Positions 24,896-31,547 of a DNA stretch of 32,788 nt are shown piece by piece. A model generated the notes under the pieces. The model was not told where the DNA came from, did no database searches, and saw nothing but the letters and a program-made list of their open reading frames with translations. The position numbers and the translations under genes were made by a program. The stretch is from a virus: positions 1 to 32,788 of the IMG/VR virus record IMGVR_UViG_3300017714_000073. One strand, given 5' to 3'. How positions within the stretch are numbered: position 1 is the first letter of the stretch; every line of letters starts with the position of its first letter.

Positions 24896-26668
24896 ATGTT
24901 AATTATTAAAAATATCACAGTAAAGAATTTTATGAGTGTAGGCAATGTTACACAGGCTGTAACATTTGACCATACAGGATTAACACTTGTGTTGGGTAAC
25001 AACATAGACTTGGGCGGTGATGGTTCACGTAACGGTACAGGTAAGACAACAATTGTAAACGCATTGAGTTATGCACTTTATGGTAATGCATTATACAACA
25101 TTAAAAAAGATAATCTTGTTAATAAAACAAATAATAAGCAAATGATAGTTACTGTTGACTTTGAAAAAGATGGTCAACAATATCGTATTGAACGTGGTCG
25201 CAAGCCAAATATTTTTAGGTTTATTGTTAATGATGCAGATACAACAGATGGCACAGATGAGTCACAGGGTGAAGGGCGTCAAACGCAAACTGTTATAGAA
25301 CGCACACTAGGTATGAGTCATACTATGTTCAAGCATATATGTGCATTGAACACATATACAGAACCATTTTTAAGTATGCGAGCAAACGATCAGCGAGAAC
25401 TTATTGAACAACTACTAGGTATAACACAACTTAGTGAAAAAGCAGATATTTTAAAAGAACTTGCAAAAAATACAAAAGATAAAATACAACAAGAAACATT
25501 TAGAATAAGTGCAGTAGAAGAAGCAAATGAGAGAATTAATAAAAGCATATCTGATCTACAACGTAGACAGCGTGTGTGGGGAACAAATAAAGAAGATAAA
25601 AGAAAACAACTAAAAAGCGAATTACTTGCATTAGAACATATAGATATTGATGTAGAAATTAAAGCTCATGCAGACTTTGAAGATTTTACTAGTAAAAAAA
25701 ATCAATTAGATACTTTAAATGCAGAAATAGCTAGACTAACTAGTGCTATTGATAGAGAACAAAAACGTCTTAACAAAGCACAAAAAGATCTAGATACAAC
25801 ACTTGGCCATAAATGTTATGCTTGTGGACAAGAGCTACATGATGAAAAACATACTCATGTTGTAGCAACAAAAACAGAAGCAGTAAATGAAAGTCAATCA
25901 CACATTGACGAAGATACTGCTAAAATAGAAGATTATAAAAGCGCACTAGCTGAGCTAGGTGAACTTAGTGATGCACCACGTATGGAATACAATACATTAC
26001 AAGAAGTATACGAGCATCAGAGCAAACTAAGTACATTGCGTACAAACATAGATAACACAGAAGAAGAAACTGATCCATATACAGAACAAATTGAAGCACT
26101 AAAAGAGACAGGACTTCAAGAGGTAGAATGGTCGAAGGTAAATAGACTTACGGAACTGAAAGAACATCAGGATTTTTTACTAAAACTATTAACAAACAAA
26201 GATAGTTTTATACGTAAAAAAATTATTGAACAAAACTTACAATTCTTAAACACACGTCTTGAATACTATATTACAAGACTAGGTTTACCACATGAGGTGC
26301 AATTCCAAAGTGATCTTACAGTAACTATTACACAACTTGGTCAAGATTTAGATTTTGATAATTTAAGTAGAGGCGAACGTAATAGACTTATTTTAGGACT
26401 TAGTTGGAGCTTCCGTGATGTGTTTGAAAGTATGAACCATCCTATTAATTTAGTTTGCATTGATGAACTAGTTGATAGTGGAATGGACACAATAGGTGTA
26501 GAAAGCGCACTTAGTATTTTGAAGAAAATGGAACGAGACCGTAATAAAAATATTCTACTTATATCTCACAGAGATGAGTTAGTTGGTCGTGTGAATAATG
26601 TTTTACAAGTTACTAAAGAAAATGGATTTACTACATTTAATACAGAAGTAGAAATTGTTGATGCCTAA
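24896..26668 (+). CDS. 46: Recombination nuclease subunit gp46 (Rad50-like ATPase)
   Basis: A 590-residue protein if ATG 24896 is used, which gives MLIIKNITVKNFMSVGN, the usual family beginning. An in-frame TTG at 24860 would add 12 residues overlapping gp47 and is less likely. Walker A is GSRNGTGKTT near residue 45. Two long Glu/Lys/Gln-rich coiled-coil arms flank a zinc hook CYAC (near residue 306; followed by GQELHDEKH). The ABC signature is LSRGERNRLILGLSW (near 489) and Walker B is LVCIDELVDSGMD. The terminal ILLISHRDEL is the H-loop. T4 gp46 has 560 residues. The ATPase opens and closes the gp47 nuclease dimer. Gene order gp47-gp46 is the usual one. Confidence 0.95.
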   Translation: MLIIKNITVKNFMSVGNVTQAVTFDHTGLTLVLGNNIDLGGDGSRNGTGKTTIVNALSYALYGNALYNIKKDNLVNKTNNKQMIVTVDFEKDGQQYRIERGRKPNIFRFIVNDADTTDGTDESQGEGRQTQTVIERTLGMSHTMFKHICALNTYTEPFLSMRANDQRELIEQLLGITQLSEKADILKELAKNTKDKIQQETFRISAVEEANERINKSISDLQRRQRVWGTNKEDKRKQLKSELLALEHIDIDVEIKAHADFEDFTSKKNQLDTLNAEIARLTSAIDREQKRLNKAQKDLDTTLGHKCYACGQELHDEKHTHVVATKTEAVNESQSHIDEDTAKIEDYKSALAELGELSDAPRMEYNTLQEVYEHQSKLSTLRTNIDNTEEETDPYTEQIEALKETGLQEVEWSKVNRLTELKEHQDFLLKLLTNKDSFIRKKIIEQNLQFLNTRLEYYITRLGLPHEVQFQSDLTVTITQLGQDLDFDNLSRGERNRLILGLSWSFRDVFESMNHPINLVCIDELVDSGMDTIGVESALSILKKMERDRNKNILLISHRDELVGRVNNVLQVTKENGFTTFNTEVEIVDA

Positions 26669-26885
26669 ATATGAAGGGTTAGAAGACGGTGACTTAATTT
26701 TAATTGATCCGGATACAGGAAAAACACTAAGACTTCCTGCCCAAAAAATAAAGAACTTAGAGCTAGATTTAGAGCCAGAAGGTTCTCATATAAAACATGC
26801 TGTATACACAATAGAAGAAGGCATGTTAGGAAAAGACATAATCTACAAAATGAAGAAAAAAATAGATGAGTGGATCAAAAAGTAA
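26661..26885 (+). CDS. Small conserved-type hypothetical protein, 74 aa
   Basis: ATG at 26661 overlaps the end of gp46 by eight bases; two TTG codons just upstream are possible alternative starts. The product begins MPKYEGLEDGDLILIDPDTG, where a DLILIDPDTGKTLRLP segment looks like a small beta-hairpin, and it ends in a Lys-rich helix (YKMKKKIDEWIKK). It is acidic in the middle. I do not recognise a family. Tight overlap with gp46 upstream and with the nuclease-like gene downstream (20 bases) argues that it is a real, co-translated gene of the recombination operon. Confidence 0.65.
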   Translation: MPKYEGLEDGDLILIDPDTGKTLRLPAQKIKNLELDLEPEGSHIKHAVYTIEEGMLGKDIIYKMKKKIDEWIKK

Positions 26886-27417
26886 AAACAAGGGTAAAGG
26901 CTTTGAAAGAGAAGTCTGTAACATTTTAAGCGAGATCTACCAAGACAATTTTGAACGTGTGCCGTATAGTGGCGCATTTGTTGGCGGCATAAATGCTGCA
27001 CGTAAGAGTACACTTACAGAAAATCAAATCAAGGCATTTAAGGGTGATGTAATCCCTCCAGATGACTGGAAATATTTTAACTGCGAATGTAAAAATTATG
27101 CAGACTTTCCATTTCATCAATTATTACAAGAAAAACCAATACCACTACTAGAACAATGGCTAGAACAAACATTAGATGCACATGACGACAACGATTTAGA
27201 TCTACTGTTTATGAAATTTAATAGAAAAGGCATTTATATAGCTTTTCCAAAAGATTTGGTTGACAAATTTAAATCTGAACGCTATATATATTATACAAGT
27301 AAAAATTATGGCTCATGGACAATAACTTTTTGGCAAGACTTCCAGGCACAAGAATCTAATACTAGACAAATTAAGAATTTGTCAATTAATGGCTCAAATA
27401 CAAATCATATAGTTTAG
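26866..27417 (+). CDS. PD-(D/E)XK nuclease-like protein
   Basis: A 183-residue protein. The N-terminus is basic (SKSKNKGKGFEREVCNIL) with E14 or E16 in the helix position of the fold. VPYSGAFVGG follows, then KGDVIP with D61, and E74-x-K76 in FNCECKN. This G(D/E)-x8-15-ExK arrangement is the catalytic pattern of PD-(D/E)XK endonucleases, as in resolvase-like and VRR-NUC-type proteins. The second half (LLFMKFNRKGIYIAF, WTITFWQDFQ) has no known motif. It overlaps the preceding small gene by 20 bases and closes the gp55-gp47-gp46 operon, so DNA processing during recombination is a reasonable inference. Fold assignment is by motif only. Confidence 0.68.
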   Translation: MSGSKSKNKGKGFEREVCNILSEIYQDNFERVPYSGAFVGGINAARKSTLTENQIKAFKGDVIPPDDWKYFNCECKNYADFPFHQLLQEKPIPLLEQWLEQTLDAHDDNDLDLLFMKFNRKGIYIAFPKDLVDKFKSERYIYYTSKNYGSWTITFWQDFQAQESNTRQIKNLSINGSNTNHIV

Positions 27418-27429
27418 GCTAATACAGGC

Positions 27430-27775
27430 TGAAGGCTCAGTTTGGTCGGGATTGCTCGACTCACCTTGAGATTACACATCTGTGTGATCAGATCCTGGTG
27501 TTGCCACAATGTCAAAGCACTGGTTTGACAAACCAAAAAGAGTGAGCTCTCCTGGAAAATTGGAACTCACAGGTAGCCCAAAGTCGCATACTATGGCAAT
27601 GGGTGGTCCTGCGTTGCTTAAGAGCAGCATGTAATAGAGGTACAGCGTAACCGCCTCTCCTAAGTGTAAAATTAGGTTTGCTATAGTATGTGTAGAGGGA
27701 CGTCTAATCCAAGACTTTCAGTTTCACCTAGCCGTTAGTTGGCTAAGTGTGACTGAAACATCATACCAAGTTACC
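27430..27775 (+). ncRNA. Structured RNA candidate, about 340 nt, unknown family
   Basis: The stretch has no protein frame and is visibly richer in G and C than its surroundings. Complementary segments seen by eye: closing helix 27439-27446 with 27765-27772 (8 pairs, two G-U); 27471-27477 with 27482-27488; 27501-27506 with 27594-27599; 27521-27526 with 27530-27535; 27542-27546 with 27566-27570; 27587-27594 with 27683-27690 (8 perfect pairs). The last of these encloses hairpins 27613-27628, 27636-27658 and 27659-27676. A long hairpin 27716-27758 pairs TTTCAGT/ACTGAAA, CAC/GTG and TAGCC/GGCTA. Two single-base helix ends compete at 27594. G-U pairs in at least four helices would be A-C mismatches in the opposite transcript, so the plus strand is favoured. 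No tmRNA, RNase P, 6S or tRNA landmarks were found. No clear own promoter; read-through from the gp55-gp46 operon is possible. Confidence 0.7.
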
Positions 27776-27778
27776 TCG

Positions 27779-27785
27779 ATAAATA
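27779..27785 (+). promoter_or_regulatory. T4-like late promoter box (ATAAATA)
   Basis: GATAAATAT on the plus strand, directly after the 3' side of the structured RNA and about 130 bases before the next gene. It matches the core seen before other late genes here. If used, it gives the 27916 gene a leader of about 125 bases. Confidence 0.5.
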
Positions 27786-27915
27786 TCAATATAGAAATCA
27801 TTTCTTTAGTAATAACTATTCTTTAAGTATTACAAGCGATAGCAAAAAACATCGAATAAAGCGATAGCTTTATGAAGATGATGATGTCGTAGACATCAAG
27901 AAAACAGAGACATAT
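27786..27915 (+). promoter_or_regulatory. Leader region with hairpins upstream of the 27916 gene
   Basis: AT-rich DNA without a gene. It contains a hairpin at 27856-27873 (ATAAAGC/GCTTTAT around a GATA loop), a second at 27883-27897 (GATGTC/GACATC around GTA), and a weaker GTAATA/TATTAC pair. AGCGATAGC occurs twice, at 27835-27843 and within the first hairpin (27860-27868). Only a weak AGAGA stands before the ATG. The second hairpin ends 18 bases before the start codon, so it could affect ribosome access. Confidence 0.4.
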
Positions 27916-28356
27916 ATGAACTTCCAAGAATTCCAGAACAAATTTCTAGAGTGGACAGAAAATGAAATTGAAGCTAAGAAGTTGGATGGATTTCCCATTT
28001 GTCCTTTTGCAAGGAAAGCACGATTACAAAATAAAATTCAATTTATTGATGCTAGAGATAATCTTACACAATCATATGAAACATTTGACAAGGAAATCTA
28101 TGAGATAGGAATTGCTTGGGTTGATGGATGTAACATGTCTGAGGTTGAAACTATAATTGAACAACAGATGCAAAAACACAATGATTTGTTGTATTTTACC
28201 AGTACAACAACCAGCGGACATTTTGCAAAGAACTTTACAAATTGTGTTTTTATTCAATTGAGAGATGATTTGACAGAGAAACGCAAGTATCTACACACAA
28301 CAAAATACTATGATAGTTGGCCAATAGACTATTATAAACTTATAACATCTGTTTAG
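27916..28356 (+). CDS. Hypothetical protein, 146 aa
   Basis: Begins MNFQEFQNKFLEWTENEIEA and contains FPICPFARKARLQNKIQFID, an aromatic-rich pattern with one CPFA motif, then an acidic WVDGCNMSEVETIIEQQMQ helix and a C-terminal HTTKYYDSWPIDYY segment. No family is recognised and there is no membrane or export signal. The CPFA...ARKARLQ segment suggests a conserved small phage protein, but I cannot name it. The gene has a long structured leader and a weak ribosome site. Its end overlaps the end of the opposite-strand gp26 frameshift ORF by 17 bases. Codon use is like that of its neighbours, so it is probably real. Confidence 0.65.
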   Translation: MNFQEFQNKFLEWTENEIEAKKLDGFPICPFARKARLQNKIQFIDARDNLTQSYETFDKEIYEIGIAWVDGCNMSEVETIIEQQMQKHNDLLYFTSTTTSGHFAKNFTNCVFIQLRDDLTEKRKYLHTTKYYDSWPIDYYKLITSV

Positions 28357-28575
28357 CGTTACCGCTCATTCTTTCTGCACGTTTGTTAAGCCTTTCTACC
28401 AGTAAAACAATACTTGGCAAAGGCATCTGAATAATATCCTGATAACTGAATGCGCCATCACTGTTTATCACGATGTCGAGATAATTTTCTTCTAATTTTT
28501 TGTGTTGGTCTGTGTATTTCTTTAATATATCAGGAATTTGTTCAGGCTGACTGGTAGCTATCAGCCTGCGAAAAA
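28340..28575 (-). CDS. -1 frame extension of gp26 (frameshift product part, 76 codons)
   Basis: An open frame runs from the slippery site at the end of gp26 to TAA at 28342-28340. After the last in-frame stop upstream there is no ATG, GTG or TTG before the conserved-looking part; the first ATG is 49 codons in. The product part begins RRLIATSQPEQIPDILKK, continues KLEENYLDIVINSDGAFSYQ and ends with a helix (VLLVERLNKRAERMSGNAKQ). A frameshift would give gp26 residues 1-277 joined to these 76 residues, about 353 in all. The position and size match the T part of a G/GT tail-assembly chaperone pair. It may correspond to T4 gp51 by position, but T4 gp51 is larger and I see no similarity. The gene overlaps the opposite 27916-28356 gene tail to tail. 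Confidence 0.75.
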
Positions 28576-28579
28576 ATTT
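28543..28579 (-). promoter_or_regulatory. Programmed -1 frameshift signal (slippery site and hairpin)
   Basis: On the minus strand, in the gp26 frame, the codons ACA AAT TTT TTC give the heptamers A AAT TTT (28579-28573) and T TTT TTC (28576-28570), both of X XXY YYZ form. Four bases after the first heptamer, a perfect 8-bp stem begins: CAGGCTGA (28568-28561) with TCAGCCTG (28550-28543) around a 10-base loop. The gp26 stop codon lies inside the stem. Slipping by -1 enters the 76-codon frame. Confidence 0.8.
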
Positions 28580-29400
28580 GTAATATCTAGCTCTACTTCA
28601 GTTTGCCAAGAGTGTTCACAACTTTCACATGTAATAGTAAAATTGTTGTTTACACCATCGTTACTTAGTTCGTCTACTTTGGCTTTGATTATTTCGTAAT
28701 CTTTGCTAGTAATAGTCTTGAGCCATTCTCTGATCGTTTCGTTGTCACTTACTGTTTCGTTATCACTACCAGGTGTCCTAACACTATCTACACAGTTTGT
28801 TACTAGATCAACAGTTAATTCGGCCATTTCTACAAAAGTTTTTCCAAAAAGTTGTTGACGTGATTGGTCGTCAATGTTCTGATTTTGTAATCCCTCTATC
28901 ATTTTTACTTGCTTGATTTGTTGAATTTGTATAGTATTTCTATCTTCCAGGCTGTAAGGTTTAAGTGTAACTTCAAAACCTTCGTTTATTGTAACTATGT
29001 TATCTGGCTTTGTCTTTGATGTAGCAGTATCTATAATACTTTGACAGTTTACCGCAACACTGTTTACATGTTCACATTTTTCGCAAGTCACTTCTATTTC
29101 TATTTCACTGCCATAACTTGCTTGTCTTATTGCTAACATTATAACCATTAAATCGTTTACAGGTATTTGACTTGGGTTAGGAATGTCTGGACAACAACTC
29201 TGAATTAGACTCACACTAGCTTCACCGTTAAACAGTGCATCAGGTGTTTTTGTAATTAATTCATCACGTGCGGTCATTGCATAAACAGCTAATTCGCCGT
29301 CTACACTTAGTTTTGGTGCAGGATTGTAGTATTTTCCACCACTTGGTAGATCAATATATAGACTAGGTTTCCTATATGCACTAATTAGGGGATTACTCAT
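28561..29400 (-). CDS. 26: Baseplate hub assembly protein gp26
   Basis: A 279-residue protein. MSNPLISAYRKPSLYIDLPS, the GGKYY and YAMTARDELITKTPDALFNG segments, and IQSCCPDIPNP are the usual beginning of gp26 proteins of T4-like phages. Two CxxC pairs (C106/C109 in TCEKCEH, C258/C261 in TCESCEH) are 149 residues apart and could bind one zinc ion between them. T4 gp26 has 208 residues. GGAG lies nine bases before the ATG. The gene is on the minus strand between plus-strand genes and is headed by a late box at 29436-29442. Its last codons form the frameshift site, so two products are expected. gp26 is needed for hub assembly in T4; here a chaperone role for the tape measure is inferred. Confidence 0.88.
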   Translation of the reverse strand: MSNPLISAYRKPSLYIDLPSGGKYYNPAPKLSVDGELAVYAMTARDELITKTPDALFNGEASVSLIQSCCPDIPNPSQIPVNDLMVIMLAIRQASYGSEIEIEVTCEKCEHVNSVAVNCQSIIDTATSKTKPDNIVTINEGFEVTLKPYSLEDRNTIQIQQIKQVKMIEGLQNQNIDDQSRQQLFGKTFVEMAELTVDLVTNCVDSVRTPGSDNETVSDNETIREWLKTITSKDYEIIKAKVDELSNDGVNNNFTITCESCEHSWQTEVELDITNFFAG

Positions 29401-29413
29401 GTTTTAATTCTCC

Positions 29414-29443
29414 GATAAATACACTATACTAGAAGTATTTATC
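29414..29443. promoter_or_regulatory. Two late-promoter boxes facing each other in an inverted repeat
   Basis: GATAAATAC (29414-29422) and its exact reverse complement GTATTTATC (29435-29443) are separated by 12 bases. The plus-strand box points to the 29472 gene; the minus-strand box points to gp26. Predicted starts (about 29428 and 29430) nearly coincide, so the two transcripts would cross and two polymerases could hardly bind together. Only 71 bases separate the two start codons. Confidence 0.65.
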
Positions 29444-29471
29444 ATCATTAACTACGTACATAATATATAAT

Positions 29472-31547
29472 ATGCAAGAAGAAATATTAGACATATATCA
29501 ACAGTATCCTTGGGCAAGCGAGCTTACCGCTGACCAAATAGCCAGTGCTATTTCTAGTGGTCCAAATAGTAGACGCAAAATTGCCATGAGTATTACTAGT
29601 GCAATTAGTCCAGCAGCTCTACAACACATGTCCGACGAGCTAAACAAGCAAAAACGTAGTGAAAAGAAAGAATCACAAGCCAAAAAAGACCTAGCAACCG
29701 CAATGGCTGGTACTCAACGTGCAATTATGGTGCAAAACGTTGATGGACTTGGTGCAATGACTGGTTTGTTTGAACAATTAGCAACAGCAGCCTCAGAATT
29801 AGGTGTAGGAAGTGCAGTTGGCGGTGCATTTGGTAGTTTAACTGGTAGTAAAAATAAAATTATCAAGGGAATAGGCAATATTGGGTCTGGAGTAGCTGAT
29901 GTTGCTAGCAGTACACTTGGTATGGCAGCCGGTGTTGCTACATTTGTTGCATCATTTATAAACAGTCAAGACAAATTATTGAAAACAATGATAGATGTTG
30001 GTTTAGCTGATGCAAATATGGAACTGTTAACTGGTTTACGTAGAGATGCAGCTAGCCTAGGCATGGGTTTTGACGAGTATGCAAAAGTTTTACAAGTAAG
30101 CAGTAACCTAATAGGTGCAGGACATGATAGTGCAATACAAGGTGCTACAATTTTTGGAGAATTGGCAAATACAGTAGCAAGAGATGACAGTATCAATAAA
30201 TTTGGATATAGAACAAGCGAATTGACCTTGAGATTGGCTACCACAGCAGATGCATTATATAGAAGTAATCAAATTAACAGTTTGGATGCTAAAGCACAAC
30301 AAAAAATTATTGATTTGTTTACAACAACCAACGAAATTGCATTAGGTTTAGCATCAACTACTGGCGAAAACAGGATGAAACTGTTAGACGAGTTAGAAGA
30401 ACAGAGACAAGATAGAGACCTTAACACTAGCTTTGCAATTGCACAAAATCAATACATAGAAGAAAGAGGCCCAGTAGCATTTGAGAACCTAAAAAATAGT
30501 TCAGTAATGTATCTTGCAACACTTGCTAGTAGATTTGGCAAAGATAGTCCAATGTATCAAGAAATTGAAAAAACTATGAAGGGTGCAATCTATGATATCA
30601 ACTATGATCAAAATATAATCAACAACATGACGCCAGAATTGGTGCAATTGTTCAATGAAGTTGGTGGTGGGGCATTACAGGAGTTTATCAAACAAGGTAA
30701 TGAAATGCTCGCTGGAAACACAACACAAGAAGGTGCAGTAATTGATACCAGTAGATTGTTGGGAATTTTTAGTGATCAGTCTGATGCGGGAATAAGAAGG
30801 TTTGCAAGTGTTGATCCCATAACTGAGGCAGCTGCAAGAGCTATGGCAGCGGCAAGGGTGGCCAACGATGCCGCAAAAGATTTGGATATGGAACAAATTA
30901 GGAAAAGTATTGAAGAGACAAACAATGCAATTCCCGAAGCAAGCAAAGCTATAAAAGCAATTGACGATACTGCTATTGCTTTAACAACAACACTTGAGGC
31001 TATTTTGCCTGGCATTGATACAATGGATGAAACTTTAGACCTAGTGTATGGTGCTATGAATTTTACAGAGAAATTAATCACAGCTTTAGGTAAAATTATG
31101 GGTATTGATGTTGGCAGTGGACAGCGTAAGGTATCAGATATTAGAAAACAGATAAAAGATGCGTTAATAAAAGATGTTGTAATATATCAACCAGGTTCTT
31201 CTGAATATAATTCAGCAAATCCCCTAATGAGGAAATCACCATCGGGTAATATTACAGCATTAAGTTATCAAAACTTTATTACTACCACACGAGACTTTTT
31301 AAGTGATAATGCAATAGGCGGCGCAGATACTAATACTCTTACAGATAGAGTCGATGTGTTAAATGAAATGAAATCAAAGGTTGCTGCTTTGATGCAAAAT
31401 CCAACGGGAAGAACCAACAGCCGTAGAAGACCGCTTACTCAAGAAGAGATAGCATTATATAATCAGCAGTTGAGAATACTGGATGAACAAATTAATAAAG
31501 TAAATACAAGACTTACTGATCAAGAATCAGTAACGGAGACTATGTAA
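29472..31547 (+). CDS. Tape-measure-like tail structural protein, 691 aa
   Basis: Starts MQEEILDIYQQYPWASELTA. Residues 90-165 are rich in Gly, Ala and Ser with hydrophobic runs (GSAVGGAFGSLTG, GSGVADVASSTLGMAAGVA, TFVASFIN), followed by long predicted helices (Ala-rich AARAMAAARVANDAAKDLD, EETNNAIPEASKAIKAID). Such Gly/Ala-rich hydrophobic segments plus helices are typical of tape-measure proteins, which set tail length. T4 gp29, the tape measure, has 590 residues. The neighbour gp26/frameshift gene supports the role, since G/GT chaperones flank tape-measure genes elsewhere. It lacks a good ribosome site; the late box at 29415-29421 precedes it. The next gene is a paralogue overlapping by one base. 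The tape-measure call is inference, a virion role is likely. Confidence 0.6.
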   Translation: MQEEILDIYQQYPWASELTADQIASAISSGPNSRRKIAMSITSAISPAALQHMSDELNKQKRSEKKESQAKKDLATAMAGTQRAIMVQNVDGLGAMTGLFEQLATAASELGVGSAVGGAFGSLTGSKNKIIKGIGNIGSGVADVASSTLGMAAGVATFVASFINSQDKLLKTMIDVGLADANMELLTGLRRDAASLGMGFDEYAKVLQVSSNLIGAGHDSAIQGATIFGELANTVARDDSINKFGYRTSELTLRLATTADALYRSNQINSLDAKAQQKIIDLFTTTNEIALGLASTTGENRMKLLDELEEQRQDRDLNTSFAIAQNQYIEERGPVAFENLKNSSVMYLATLASRFGKDSPMYQEIEKTMKGAIYDINYDQNIINNMTPELVQLFNEVGGGALQEFIKQGNEMLAGNTTQEGAVIDTSRLLGIFSDQSDAGIRRFASVDPITEAAARAMAAARVANDAAKDLDMEQIRKSIEETNNAIPEASKAIKAIDDTAIALTTTLEAILPGIDTMDETLDLVYGAMNFTEKLITALGKIMGIDVGSGQRKVSDIRKQIKDALIKDVVIYQPGSSEYNSANPLMRKSPSGNITALSYQNFITTTRDFLSDNAIGGADTNTLTDRVDVLNEMKSKVAALMQNPTGRTNSRRRPLTQEEIALYNQQLRILDEQINKVNTRLTDQESVTETM

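Noticed and set aside
27541-27570. Minus-strand hairpin followed by TCTTTTT, resembling a rho-independent terminator
   Set aside because: The 5-bp outer stem with an internal loop is weak, and the T run is part of the next predicted hairpin. The G-U pattern of the region favours a plus-strand RNA.
27418-27780. tRNA, tmRNA, RNase P RNA or group I intron in the gene-free gap
   Set aside because: No T-arm (GTTCGA-type), CCA end, tag frame, GAGGAAAGTC-type core or intron P7 core was found, and both flanking genes are complete.
28543-28568. Perfect 8-bp hairpin at the end of gp26 as a terminator
   Set aside because: No T-run follows it on either useful side; its exact place just after a slippery heptamer fits a frameshift stimulator better.
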